From positions 1-64,000 of the forward strand of contig NZ_QJRP01000007.1 in NCBI RefSeq assembly GCF_003205295.1: 64,000 nucleotides of DNA, in the 5' to 3' direction. This DNA is from Pseudomonas mosselii. Lineage in GTDB: Bacteria; Pseudomonadota; Gammaproteobacteria; Pseudomonadales; Pseudomonadaceae. Shown here piece after piece: positions 1 to 8,943 of the stretch. A program made the translations under genes and the position numbers. Position 1 is the first letter of the stretch. Every line of letters begins with the position of its first letter. Below the pieces are notes generated by a model. It made no database searches. It was not told the origin of the DNA and saw only the letters and a list, made by a program, of their open reading frames with translations.

Positions 1-76
1 GAACTCAGCAGTGAAACGATGCATCGCCGATGGTAGTGTGGGGTTTCCCCATGTGAGAGTAGGTCATCGTCAAGAT
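1..76 (+). rRNA. rrf: 5S rRNA, 3' part (truncated by window start)
   Basis: The first bases match the 3' two thirds of pseudomonad 5S rRNA, including the GATGGTAGTGTGGGG and GAGAGTAGGTCATCGTC segments. The 5' part lies outside the window. It marks the end of an rRNA operon; the exact 3' end (about 75-77) is approximate. Confidence 0.9.
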
Positions 77-84
77 TCATTTCG

Positions 85-125
85 CAAAACCCCTATCTGC
101 GCGAGCAGGTAGGGGTTTTGTCTTT
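85..125 (+). terminator. Rho-independent terminator of the rrn operon
   Basis: An inverted repeat CAAAACCCCTA...TAGGGGTTTTG, extended inward by a G-U-containing stem around a GCGA loop, is followed by a T-rich run. It lies directly downstream of the 5S gene. Confidence 0.85.
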
Positions 126-158
126 TCTGCGTTCCAAAATCAACGCCACACCGCCACC

Positions 159-278
159 CCTGTGGGAGCGGCCTTGTGTCGCGAAAGGGCCGCAAAGCGG
201 CCCCGGCGATATCAGCGTGATGCACAAACCCTGGGGCCGCTACGCGCCCCATTCGCGACACAAGGCCGCTCCTACAGA
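159..278. repeat. REP pair (inverted), GGCCTTGTGTCGCGAAAGGG type
   Basis: Two inverted copies of the pseudomonad REP core (CTGTGGGAGCGGCCTTGTG ... ) lie in a noncoding gap between the rrn terminator and the acetolactate synthase-like gene. Confidence 0.8.
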
Positions 279-371
279 GATCCCACTACTGCCCATCATG
301 TCTCCCACCGCAAATATCCTTTGCTCGCCGGCTACCTCACATCGCCTCGCCACAGGTGCGACAATATTGCC

Positions 372-387
372 GTCACAATTACGTGAC
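372..387. promoter_or_regulatory. Small palindrome upstream of the acetolactate synthase-like gene
   Basis: GTCAC-N6-GTGAC lies about 130 bp before the start codon at 517. It could be an operator. No regulator gene is adjacent and no clear promoter was seen, so this is only a candidate. Confidence 0.25.
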
Positions 388-516
388 TTCCCCGTACCTA
401 CCCTGCGTCAAGGCTTAGGTTCGGGGCAATCCTGGCACCCGGACCGAGCGATGCCAGCGTACCGTGCTGCGCATTTCTGGACTTTCACCGTCCTATTACT
501 TGAGGTTAGAAGCAAG

Positions 517-2160
517 ATGGCCAAGGCCGCCGATGTCGTTGTGCAATGCCTGGAAAACGAAGGTGTCGAGTATGTGTTCGGCATTCCCGGTGAGGAAAAC
601 CTCGACCTGCTCGAGTCCCTGCGCAAGTCGAAGATCAAGCTGGTACTGACCCGCCACGAGCAATCCGCGGGCTTCATGGCCGCGACCTATGGCCGCCTGA
701 CCGGCAAGACCGGTGTCAGCCTGTCGACCCTCGGCCCTGGCGCGACCAACCTGGTGACCGCCAGCGCCTACGCCTACCTGGGCGGCATGCCGATGATGAT
801 GATCACCGGCCAGAAGCCGATCAAGAAGTCCAAGCAAGGCCGTTTCCAGATCATCGACGTGTGCGGCATGATGGACCCCATCACCAAGTACACCCACCAG
901 TTCGCCTCGGCCGACAACATCCCTGCGCGCATGCGTGAGGCCTTCCGCCTGGCCGAAGAAGAGAAGCCGGGTGCTGTGCACCTGGAGCTGCCGGAAGACA
1001 TCGCCGCCGAGCAGACCGACGCCCTGCCGATCCCGCGCAGCCTGCACCGTCGCCCGCTGGCCGAACACGTGGCCATCGAAGCCGCTGTCGAGAAGCTGAA
1101 GAACGCCCGCAACCCGATCCTGGTGATCGGCGCCGGCGCCAACCGCAAGATGACCGCCAAGGTCCTCAAGCAATTGATCGACAAGACCGGCATCCCGTTC
1201 ATCACCACCCAGATGGGTAAAGGTGTGGTAGACGAGCGCCACCCACGCTTCCTGGGCAACGCCGCGCTGTCGTCCGGTGACTTCGTGCACCGCGCCGTCG
1301 AAGCCGCCGACCTGATCGTCAACATCGGTCACGACGTGATCGAGAAGCCGCCGTTCTTCATGGTCCGTGGTGGCACCGAAGTCATTCACGTCAGCTTCCG
1401 CTCGGCTGAAGTCGATGCCGTGTACTTCCCGCAGGTTGAAGTGATCGGCGACATCGCCAACGCCGTGTGGCAGATCAGCGAAGCGCTGACCGACACCAGC
1501 CACTGGGACTTCACCCGCCTGATGGCCATCCGTGAAGCGAACGAAGCGCAGATCGCCGAAGGCGCCGATGACGACCGTTTCCCGGTCTACCCGCAGCGTA
1601 TGGTCGCCGACATCCGTCGCGCCCTGCCGTCCGAAGGTATCGTCGCCCTGGACAACGGCATCTACAAGATCTGGTTCGCCCGCAACTACAAGGCCCACAA
1701 GCCCAACACCGTGCTGCTGGACAACGCCCTGGCGACCATGGGCGCCGGCCTGCCATCGGCCATGGCCTCGCACCTGGTGTACCCGGATCGCCCGGTCATC
1801 TCGGTATGCGGCGACGGCGGCTTCATGATGAACAGCCAGGAGCTGGAAACCGCGGTACGTCTGGGCATGCACATCACCGTGGTGATCCTGCGTGACGACG
1901 GCTACGGCATGATCCGCTGGAAGCAGGCCAACATGGGCTTCACCGATTTCGGCCTGGACTACGGCAACCCGGACTTCGTCAAATACGCCGAAGCCTACGG
2001 TGCCAATGGCCACCGTGTGGAAAGCGCCGAAGGCTTCCTGCCGCTGCTCGAGCACTGCATCAAGACCCCAGGCGTGCACGTGATCGACTGCCCGGTGGAC
2101 TACAGCGAGAACGACCGCATCCTCAACAGCGAGCTGCGTGAGCGCGCGCTGGCGGTCTAA
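517..2160 (+). CDS. Acetolactate synthase-like ThDP-dependent enzyme (large subunit type)
   Basis: A 547-residue cytoplasmic enzyme of the acetolactate synthase/ThDP family, which typically condenses two pyruvates to 2-acetolactate. The N-terminal PYR domain carries FGIPGEENLDLLE and the glutamate in RHEQSAGFMA that activates thiamine diphosphate. The C-terminal PP domain has the GDGGFMMNSQELETA metal/diphosphate-binding motif. Start at 517 follows a GAGG; an open frame runs further upstream but crosses a REP and lacks a Shine-Dalgarno. It stands alone, with no small regulatory ilvN subunit next to it, which fits a catabolic or stand-alone enzyme rather than the IlvIH type. The exact substrate is not proven. 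Confidence 0.85.
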   Translation: MAKAADVVVQCLENEGVEYVFGIPGEENLDLLESLRKSKIKLVLTRHEQSAGFMAATYGRLTGKTGVSLSTLGPGATNLVTASAYAYLGGMPMMMITGQKPIKKSKQGRFQIIDVCGMMDPITKYTHQFASADNIPARMREAFRLAEEEKPGAVHLELPEDIAAEQTDALPIPRSLHRRPLAEHVAIEAAVEKLKNARNPILVIGAGANRKMTAKVLKQLIDKTGIPFITTQMGKGVVDERHPRFLGNAALSSGDFVHRAVEAADLIVNIGHDVIEKPPFFMVRGGTEVIHVSFRSAEVDAVYFPQVEVIGDIANAVWQISEALTDTSHWDFTRLMAIREANEAQIAEGADDDRFPVYPQRMVADIRRALPSEGIVALDNGIYKIWFARNYKAHKPNTVLLDNALATMGAGLPSAMASHLVYPDRPVISVCGDGGFMMNSQELETAVRLGMHITVVILRDDGYGMIRWKQANMGFTDFGLDYGNPDFVKYAEAYGANGHRVESAEGFLPLLEHCIKTPGVHVIDCPVDYSENDRILNSELRERALAV

Positions 2161-2174
2161 ACGCTGACGCCTCT

Positions 2175-2270
2175 ATCGCGGGTCAAGCCCGCTCCCACGC
2201 TATCCGCTACCACCGAGCTAATACAGGCCCTGTGGGAGCGGGTGGCGTGGGAGCGGGCTTGACCCGCGAT
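2175..2270. repeat. REP pair forming a perfect 26-bp inverted repeat
   Basis: ATCGCGGGTCAAGCCCGC... at 2175-2200 is exactly reverse-complemented at 2245-2270, with a further half element between them. This GGGCTTGACCCGCGAT variant fills the gap after the acetolactate synthase-like gene and may act as a transcript end or processing site. Confidence 0.85.
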
Positions 2271-2380
2271 GCATCAATTCAGGCAACAACGCACGCGGCA
2301 TCACAATACACATCTACTGATCCCCACCTCCCTGCTCCCGGCATGCTCAGGTTCCTCACCCACCCTGAGAACCCGAGCCC

Positions 2381-4327
2381 ATGACCATCGGATCAACGCA
2401 CAACCATCCCGCCGACCTGGCCGTCGAGCCTCACACCCCAGTGCTGCCATGGTCCGCACGATTCCCTAACCCGCCTGACCTGTGTTTCGACTACCGACGC
2501 CTCGTCGAACAACTGGGCGGCATTGCCCAGGCTGCTAGTCCTGCACATCGCATCTGCATTGTCGGTGCTGGCGTTACCGGCCTCACCATCGCACGAGAAC
2601 TGCTGCGCTGTGGTTTCACCCATATCACCCTGATCGAACAGGCCCGGCGAATCGGGGGGCGTCATCTCACCGTGTCACCCTCTGCTGACAAGCCACCAGC
2701 ACACACCGCCCCCTTCGAAATGGGCGCCATGCGCATGCCGTTCTTCAACCGAACCGGCCAGCCGCCCAAGGCAGGCCGTTCATTGATGGCGTATTACGCA
2801 GATCTGTTCGACCTGCGACTTTCCGACTTCCCCAACCCTGGCACGCCCTGGGTCAATGCGACAGGTATCTACCTGCGTGAAGGTCAACTTGAAGGGGAGG
2901 GTGATCCGAAGCTGCTGATCTGGAAAAACCCCGAAGGTCACACTCCGCCACCTACTGCGGTACTGCAGAGGATTCATGGCAAGTGGCGGCGCTTTGCCGA
3001 GCGTTTCGCCGAACAGGTGGCAGCCATTTACGGCACAGAAGGTTGGCTGGCAATGTGGTCGGCAATCGTCGAGCGATATCACAGGCTGTCGTTCCGTGAC
3101 CTTGTATTGCTGCCTATCCAGGAGGCGTGGGACCCCGGCAATCCAGGCGATTTCGGCGGCCTTGGCATGGACCGTGACGAGTCGGCGATCTTCTATGCAA
3201 TCGGCATCGGTGATGGCAGCTGGGGCGCCTTCTACGACGTGTGTTGCCTCTATCCGCTGCGCACCGCCATTTTCGGTTTCAGCAGCCACCTGCAGCTTGT
3301 GCATGGACGTGTAGATGAAAGGGGGCAAGTGCTTGCAGCGCCGTATCGGGATGTCGAGACTGTGCCCGACAGCAAAGGCCTGCATTTCCAGGCTCCTGCC
3401 TACCTGGGGATCGCTGCGTTGGATGAGGCCCTGCTGTTCATGGCCATCGCTGGCTTGGGCGAATCCTTGTATAGCCAGTGCGTGGCGCGTAAGGATGGCC
3501 TGCTGACGGACAGCTCTGTTCATGGGCTGCACAAATTGGCTGATGGCCGCATCCGCGTCGATTACCGTTGGCGGCACAGCGATGAAGCCAAGGCTCAGCC
3601 GATGAGCGAGGTGTTCGACAGTGTGGTGCTTTCCACGCCGTCCTGGTTGATCGAAACAGGGATACGCCTGGAGGGGTTCTCCCGGAACATGCTGCCACCG
3701 GCCATTGTCGAGGCCTGGAAGCACGCCCATTGGGAGACCAGCTGCAAGGTTTATGCGCCGCTGCGTAAAAGCTTTCTCGACCAGCATCCCCATATGCCGC
3801 AGATCCTGGTCACCGACAGCTTTGTGCACGATGTCTACGCCTACCGTTACAACGATCGGCACACCCGCGATTGCATCCTGCTCAGCTACACCTGGGAGGA
3901 CGATGCCACCAAGCTGGCGGCCTATTCAGACACCGAGTTGGTGGAAAAATGCGTAGCGGAACTCGATCGGATCCTGTTGCGTTGCACCAACATCGGCGAA
4001 CCCATCTCGCCACATATCGATCTTGGAAACACCCGCATACAAAGATGGATGACAGACAGGAATGCACTTGGCTGTGCGAAATTGTACCGGGCGGGCACCT
4101 ATTACGACGCGGTAAGCCTGATGAAGTACAACCGCGACCTGAGTGCCCATTCAGGGCTCTACCTCGCCGGGGAGTCTTTCTCTGTCGATGCCGGCTGGAC
4201 CGAGCCGTGTCTGCGTACTGCCATCGACACCGTGATCAACCTCTGCAACGACACCGGCGCACGTTTCAAGGGGGGCTTCAGCTTGGAGCACTATCCGCAT
4301 TATCAGGTGCCTCGACAGGCGCTTTGA
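2381..4327 (+). CDS. FAD-dependent amino-acid 2-monooxygenase/oxidase-like flavoenzyme
   Basis: 648 residues. The FAD-binding dinucleotide motif is near residue 60 (IVGAGVTGLTIARELL, then an acidic LIEQARRIGGR). A MGAMRMP segment follows. The C-terminal region has LLSYTWEDDATKL and GLYLAGESFSVDAGWTE, which closely resemble tryptophan 2-monooxygenase (IaaM), lysine 2-monooxygenase (DavB) and phenylalanine 2-monooxygenase. Those enzymes oxidatively decarboxylate an amino acid to its amide. The next gene is a nitrilase-family hydrolase, as in DavB-DavA, so an amino acid to amide to carboxylic acid route is inferred. The substrate amino acid cannot be read from sequence; plain L-amino acid oxidase activity is the alternative. 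Confidence 0.75.
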   Translation: MTIGSTHNHPADLAVEPHTPVLPWSARFPNPPDLCFDYRRLVEQLGGIAQAASPAHRICIVGAGVTGLTIARELLRCGFTHITLIEQARRIGGRHLTVSPSADKPPAHTAPFEMGAMRMPFFNRTGQPPKAGRSLMAYYADLFDLRLSDFPNPGTPWVNATGIYLREGQLEGEGDPKLLIWKNPEGHTPPPTAVLQRIHGKWRRFAERFAEQVAAIYGTEGWLAMWSAIVERYHRLSFRDLVLLPIQEAWDPGNPGDFGGLGMDRDESAIFYAIGIGDGSWGAFYDVCCLYPLRTAIFGFSSHLQLVHGRVDERGQVLAAPYRDVETVPDSKGLHFQAPAYLGIAALDEALLFMAIAGLGESLYSQCVARKDGLLTDSSVHGLHKLADGRIRVDYRWRHSDEAKAQPMSEVFDSVVLSTPSWLIETGIRLEGFSRNMLPPAIVEAWKHAHWETSCKVYAPLRKSFLDQHPHMPQILVTDSFVHDVYAYRYNDRHTRDCILLSYTWEDDATKLAAYSDTELVEKCVAELDRILLRCTNIGEPISPHIDLGNTRIQRWMTDRNALGCAKLYRAGTYYDAVSLMKYNRDLSAHSGLYLAGESFSVDAGWTEPCLRTAIDTVINLCNDTGARFKGGFSLEHYPHYQVPRQAL

Positions 4328-4462
4328 AACAACTTTGTAGGAGTGCGCCTCCAGGTATTTTCGCAAGCTCCCTCAGTTCCAGAGGATCCTGCTGACTGTT
4401 GCCCCACCTGCCATGCCCGTTCTACTGGCGGCCTTCCACAACAACCAGAACAGGAAGCCGCC

Positions 4463-5359
4463 ATGCAGGAACACACCACTCCCGTCAGCCCCGTACGCAT
4501 TGCCGTCATCCAGTACGACCCGCAGGTCGGCCTGGACCATTGCGATGGCAACCTGAGCCGTGGCCTGGCCCTGGCCCGCCGCGCCGCGCGTGAAGGGGCG
4601 AACCTGATCGTGCTGCCGGAGCTGGCCAACACTGGCTACACCTTCAACTCTCGCGCCGAGGCCTATGCCCACGCCGAGTCGCTGGAGGATGGACGATGCC
4701 TGCGGGCCTGGGCGGAGTTCGCCCGTGAGCAGCAGGTGTATCTGGCCGCAGGCTTCGCCGAGCGTGACGGTCTCAAGCTTTTCGACAGCGCCGTGCTGTT
4801 TGGCCCGCAGGGGCGGCTCGGGCATTACCGCAAAGCGCACCTGTGGAACCAGGAAAAGCTCTGGTTCACGCCAGGGGACTTGGGCTTCCCGGTATTCGAA
4901 ACACCTATCGGCCGCATCGGCCTGCTGATCTGCTGGGACATCTGGTTCCCGGAGGTGCCACGGCTCATGGCGGCGCAGGGCGCCGACATCATCTGCAGCC
5001 TGAACAACTGGGTCTGGACACCGCCGCCGCTGTTCGACGAGGCCGGACGCTGCATGGCCTCGTACCTGACGATGACCGCGGCCCACGTCAACAATGTCTA
5101 CATCGCCGCCGCCAATCGCATCGGCCGCGAACGGGGCGGGCGCTTCCTCGGTTGTTCGCTGATTGCCGGCACCAACGGCTGGCCTATCGGTGAGGTGGCT
5201 AATGCCGAGGAGGAGTGCATCCTCTATGCCGACGTCGACCTCAGCGCCGCCCGCTCGGCGCCGATCTGGAACAGCCTCAACGACCTGCCGCGTGACCGGC
5301 GCACCGACCTCTACGACGCCACCCTGGGTTATCGGCTGCATGCGCCGATGCCACGTTGA
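4463..5359 (+). CDS. Carbon-nitrogen hydrolase (nitrilase superfamily), probable amidase
   Basis: 298 residues of the nitrilase fold. The catalytic triad is visible: Glu in LPELANTGYTF, Lys in HYRKAHLWNQE and Cys in LLICWDIWFPE. The start at 4463 follows AGGAAG; an upstream in-frame extension lacks a ribosome site. The sequence resembles aliphatic/aromatic amidases such as RamA and 5-aminovaleramidase DavA. Placed after an amide-forming monooxygenase, it probably hydrolyses that amide to the free acid plus ammonia. It lies 10 bp before the membrane protein gene, probably in one transcript. Confidence 0.8.
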   Translation: MQEHTTPVSPVRIAVIQYDPQVGLDHCDGNLSRGLALARRAAREGANLIVLPELANTGYTFNSRAEAYAHAESLEDGRCLRAWAEFAREQQVYLAAGFAERDGLKLFDSAVLFGPQGRLGHYRKAHLWNQEKLWFTPGDLGFPVFETPIGRIGLLICWDIWFPEVPRLMAAQGADIICSLNNWVWTPPPLFDEAGRCMASYLTMTAAHVNNVYIAAANRIGRERGGRFLGCSLIAGTNGWPIGEVANAEEECILYADVDLSAARSAPIWNSLNDLPRDRRTDLYDATLGYRLHAPMPR

Positions 5360-5368
5360 GGAGGCGTC

Positions 5369-6520
5369 ATGGAACAGCGCCTTTGCTTACCGCGACAATG
5401 GTCGTCGTCGGTGATACTCCTGGGCCTCGCGCTGCTTTGCGTTGCCAGCCTGATGTTGGCTGGATGGCCCGATTATGCGCAGCTTGTCGCAACCCTCGAC
5501 CAACCACTGAGCAGGCTGCGCTGGATTGTCGGTGATATCAGCGAGGTCGCCTTCTACAAGCACGAATTGCCGGCACTGGGGCTGCTGCTGGGGGCGAGCC
5601 TCGCGCATTGGGCCCAGCAGCGCGGGTATCGCTGGCAAGGCTTTGCCATCTGCTACGGCACCGGGCTGTGGCCCTGGCTGATCATCAGCTCGTTACTTGG
5701 TCTGCTGCTCAGCCATGCCCTGTGGGGCTGGACGCTGGACGGTGGTGCCTGGCAGCCGACCTTCGTCGCCTTTGTCTCGTTACCGGCGGCCATGGTCCTG
5801 CTGTTTGGCGGCGGTTGGCGCGTCACGATCAATGGCGCGCTGCTCGGTGCCGTGCTGGTGACGCCGGCCAGCCTGCTGCTGGTCAACTACCTGTGCTACC
5901 CGCTGCAGTTGCCGGTGGTGATCGGCAATGTCAGTGGCATGGCCCTGGCCAGCGTGCTGGCATTCCTGCTGTGCAAGCGCTTCCCGACGTTGGTTCGCGA
6001 TGGGCAGCGTCCTGAGGTCGTAGCGACGGCCAGCAAGCCGGACTATGGCGTGGTCTGGACCCTGCGTCGGGTACTGGCCGATTTCAGCGAAGCGCCGTTT
6101 TTTGGCAACGAACTGGCCAGCCTCGGTTTGCTGCTGGGCGTGTTGCTGGCTTATGTACTGGCGCCGGCGGCACCGGCCTACGGATCGCAACTGGTGCTGC
6201 AGATGGTCGCCGGGCAGGCATTGGCATCGCTGGTCGGTGTGCTGTTCTGGCGGCGGCAATGGCAAGAGCGGGGCTGGTATCCGACCTATATTCCTATCGT
6301 GTCGATCGTGCCCGCCGCCGTGCTGACACTGGGCGGCAGCTGGCAGGTGATCTTCGCCAGCGCCGTGCTCGGCGCGCTGATCGCGCCACCGCTTGCCGTG
6401 GCCATCAGCCAGCGCCTGCCAGGCTACATGCACGGCTATATCGGCAATGTCCTGTCCATGGCCATCAGCACCCTGGGCATCGTGCCCCTGGTCGGCCTGC
6501 TTGCGGGAGGTAACCCATGA
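5369..6520 (+). CDS. Polytopic membrane protein with internal duplication, function unknown
   Basis: 383 residues, strongly hydrophobic. Two halves are recognisably homologous: residues about 53-200 and 235-378. Paired segments include DISEVAFYKHELPALGLLLG / DFSEAPFFGNELASLGLLLG, WQPTF...LPAAMVLLFGGGW / WYPTY...VPAAVLTLGGSW, and VIGNVSGMA / YIGNVLSMA. Such twofold repeats are typical of secondary transporters. Start at 5369 follows GAGGAGG; the stop overlaps the asparaginase start. From context it may import the substrate or export a product of the cluster. I do not recognise the family by name. Confidence 0.7.
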   Translation: MEQRLCLPRQWSSSVILLGLALLCVASLMLAGWPDYAQLVATLDQPLSRLRWIVGDISEVAFYKHELPALGLLLGASLAHWAQQRGYRWQGFAICYGTGLWPWLIISSLLGLLLSHALWGWTLDGGAWQPTFVAFVSLPAAMVLLFGGGWRVTINGALLGAVLVTPASLLLVNYLCYPLQLPVVIGNVSGMALASVLAFLLCKRFPTLVRDGQRPEVVATASKPDYGVVWTLRRVLADFSEAPFFGNELASLGLLLGVLLAYVLAPAAPAYGSQLVLQMVAGQALASLVGVLFWRRQWQERGWYPTYIPIVSIVPAAVLTLGGSWQVIFASAVLGALIAPPLAVAISQRLPGYMHGYIGNVLSMAISTLGIVPLVGLLAGGNP

Positions 6521-7494
6521 CATCACCACGTGTTTCGATCGCCAGCCTGGGCGGCACTGTCAGCATGCAATCCGGGGTGCCGGGGCAGGGTGTCACACCT
6601 CGGCTCGATTGCGCCGCGCTGTTGGCGTCCCTGCCGCAACTGCAGGCACTGGCGCAGATCAGCACCGCCACGTTGTGCCTGGTGCCGAGCGCCTCGCTGG
6701 CGTTCAGCGACATGCTGGATGCGCTGGCCTGGGCAAGCGCGCAAGTGCAAGCGGGGGCCCAGGCCGTGGTCCTCACCCAGGGCACCGATACGCTGGAGGA
6801 GACCGCGTATTTCCTCGACCTGCTCTGGCCCCATGACACCCCGCTGATCATGACCGGCGCCATGCGTTCGGCCAGCCAGCCGGGCGCCGATGGTCCGGCG
6901 AACCTGCTGGCGGCGGTGCAGGTTGCAATTGCCGATGGCAGCCGGGGGCGTGGCGTGCTGGTGGTGATCAACGACCAGATCCACCTGGCCGCGCGGGTAC
7001 GCAAGACTGCCAGCCTGGCGATGGCGGCCTTCGAGTCGCCCGGCGCTGGGGCGATAGGGGAAATCGTGGAGGGCAGACCACTTTATCGCCAGGTTGCCAC
7101 GCCACGGCGGGGGTTACCCCTGCCGGTGCAGGTGGATCACCAGGTCGTCTTGCTGGAGGCCTGTCTCGATGCCGATACGAGGCTGCTGCAAGCGCTCGGA
7201 GGCCTGGGCTATTCAGGGGTGGTGGTTGCCGGATTTGGCGCAGGCCATGTCTCTGAAGCCTGGGCCGAGGCGTTGGGGAGCATCGCCGGCAACATGCCGG
7301 TGATCATCGCCACCCGCACTGGCAATGGCCCGACAGCCCTGGGGACCTACGGATTCATCGGCGGCGAGATCGACCTGCAGGCCCGGGGCCTGCACATGGC
7401 CGGCTGGCTCTGCCCGCGCAAGTGCCGACTCTTGCTGTGGCTGCTGATCGGCACCGGGCGGCAGGCCGACCTGGCGCACTGGCTGCAGCAATAG
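6517..7494 (+). CDS. L-asparaginase family protein
   Basis: 325 residues. Both active-site threonine motifs of the asparaginase/glutaminase family are present: IASLGGTVSM at the N-terminus and VLTQGTDTLEETAYF near residue 90. TGAMR, DGPANLL and a RKTAS lysine segment follow. There is no signal peptide, so it is probably cytoplasmic. It normally hydrolyses asparagine (or related amides) to the acid plus ammonia. ATG overlaps the preceding membrane gene stop by four bases, indicating translational coupling. Within this cluster it may act on an amide intermediate rather than asparagine itself; that is inference. Confidence 0.85.
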   Translation: MTSPRVSIASLGGTVSMQSGVPGQGVTPRLDCAALLASLPQLQALAQISTATLCLVPSASLAFSDMLDALAWASAQVQAGAQAVVLTQGTDTLEETAYFLDLLWPHDTPLIMTGAMRSASQPGADGPANLLAAVQVAIADGSRGRGVLVVINDQIHLAARVRKTASLAMAAFESPGAGAIGEIVEGRPLYRQVATPRRGLPLPVQVDHQVVLLEACLDADTRLLQALGGLGYSGVVVAGFGAGHVSEAWAEALGSIAGNMPVIIATRTGNGPTALGTYGFIGGEIDLQARGLHMAGWLCPRKCRLLLWLLIGTGRQADLAHWLQQ

Positions 7495-7578
7495 TCCGAT
7501 GCCCGTTCCCTTGATGGGAGCGGGCAGGCGTTGCCTGTGCTAGGGTGCACGCAAATTTCCGCCCTAGGACACCCGCCC

Positions 7579-8133
7579 ATGCTCCCCGCGCTCAGCGAAA
7601 AAGAACTCGACCGTCTCGAAGACCTGCTGATCACCTACGGCAACGACTATTCGGTGCTCAACCTCGCCGAGCTCAACGGTTTCTTCACCGCTCTGGCCAG
7701 CTCCCCTAGCAAGGTCAATCCCGAGCAATGGCTGCCCTCTGTCGCTGGTGGCAAGGTTCCGAAGTTCAAGAAACCTGCCCATGAAGAGGCCTACACTGCG
7801 TTGATGCTGCGTTATGCCAACCAGGTAGCGGAAGAGCTGGCCGACGACCTCGAACACTTCGAACCTCAGTTTGAGGAGGGCGAAAGCGAAGAGGGCCCGA
7901 CAATCATTCTCGAGGAGTGGTGCTTCGGCTACATGCGCGGTACCCAGGTAGCCGAGTGGAGCGAGCTGCCGCCGGAGCAGGATCGTCTGCTCAAGGCCAT
8001 TTCCCTGCATGGGCTGGAAGACAATTTCGAGCTGCTCGACTCGATGAGCTTCGATGAGCATCAGGCCTGTGTACCGCTGGTGGTCGAGGCGGCGCGGGGG
8101 TTGTATCTGTACCAGAAACAGCACCGTCATTGA
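7579..8133 (+). CDS. YecA/UPF0149 family protein
   Basis: 184 residues, acidic, with LNGFFTALASSP and EEWCFGYMRG, which are landmarks of the UPF0149/YecA family. The C-terminal SEC-C zinc motif found in some members is absent. Start at 7579 follows AGGACA. The molecular role of the family is not settled. It is probably a monocistronic housekeeping gene just after the amino-acid islet. Confidence 0.75.
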   Translation: MLPALSEKELDRLEDLLITYGNDYSVLNLAELNGFFTALASSPSKVNPEQWLPSVAGGKVPKFKKPAHEEAYTALMLRYANQVAEELADDLEHFEPQFEEGESEEGPTIILEEWCFGYMRGTQVAEWSELPPEQDRLLKAISLHGLEDNFELLDSMSFDEHQACVPLVVEAARGLYLYQKQHRH

Positions 8134-8150
8134 GATCGCAAGCGCGGGCG

Positions 8151-8175
8151 GGTGGGAGCGGGCTTGCCCCGTGAT
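8151..8175. repeat. Single REP unit, GGGCTTGCCCCG type
   Basis: A lone GTGGGAGCGGGCTTGCCCCGTGAT element lies in the gap between the YecA and GST genes. The rest of the gap (8176-8295) shows no clear promoter. Confidence 0.65.
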
Positions 8176-8295
8176 TGTGATTATTTCACCTGCCGAAATA
8201 CTGGATTGCTCCCGGCACTGATTCTGCTGTCGGGCGATCCAGTGCAGCATGTCCTCCAGCAGCGCCACTCCCGGCGCTGATCCGGAGCCCCGCAC

Positions 8296-8925
8296 ATGCC
8301 AAGCCCGATCAAGCTGTACAACTTCCCCAAGTCTGGCCACGCCCACCGCATCGAGCTGATGCTGTCGCTGCTCGAACTGCCCACCGAGCTGGTCTTCGTC
8401 GACCTGGCCAAGGGCGAGCACAAGCAGCCAGAGTTTCTCGCCATCAACCCCTTCGGCCAGGTGCCGGTGATCGATGACAACGGCATCGTCATCGCCGATT
8501 CCAACGCCATCCTGGTCTACCTGGCCAAGGCCTACGGCGGTGAGCGCTGGTTGCCTGCGGATCCGGTCGGTGCCGCCCGTGTGCAGCGCTGGCTGTCGGT
8601 GGCGTCGGGTCCACTGGCCTTCGGCCCGGCGGCGGCACGCCTGGTGACGGTGTTCGGTGCCTCGTTCAACACCGACGAAGTCATCGGCCGCGCCCACACC
8701 CTGCTCAAGGTGATCGACGCCGAACTGGCCAAGGGCCCGTTCCTGGTCGGTAGCCAGGCGACCATCGCCGATATCGCCAACTACTCGTACATCGCCCACG
8801 CGCCGGAAGGCAACGTGTCGCTGGAGCCGTACCCCAACGTGCGCGCCTGGCTGGCCCGTGTCGAGGCGCTGCCGGGCTTCGTGCCGATGCCACGTACGGT
8901 CATCGGTTTGCAGACCACGCTCTGA
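8296..8925 (+). CDS. Glutathione S-transferase family protein
   Basis: 209 residues. The N-terminal thioredoxin-like domain shows [29 protein letters not shown] with the cis-proline, and ADSNAIL, which binds the glutathione gamma-glutamyl group. The C-terminal helical domain has the [15 protein letters not shown] signature with its conserved Asp. The substrate is unknown. The next gene starts 18 bp downstream on the same strand, so co-expression with the fused flavoprotein is likely. Confidence 0.85.
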   Translation: MPSPIKLYNFPKSGHAHRIELMLSLLELPTELVFVDLAKGEHKQPEFLAINPFGQVPVIDDNGIVIADSNAILVYLAKAYGGERWLPADPVGAARVQRWLSVASGPLAFGPAAARLVTVFGASFNTDEVIGRAHTLLKVIDAELAKGPFLVGSQATIADIANYSYIAHAPEGNVSLEPYPNVRAWLARVEALPGFVPMPRTVIGLQTTL

Positions 8926-8943
8926 CTCCCGAGGTATGCCGCC

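Noticed and set aside
440..462. Sigma-54 promoter upstream of the acetolactate synthase-like gene
   Set aside because: TGGCAC is present but no GC lies at the required ten-base spacing from GG.
118..516. N-terminal extension of the acetolactate synthase-like frame
   Set aside because: It would translate a REP pair and has no Shine-Dalgarno; the family starts at the ATG at 517.
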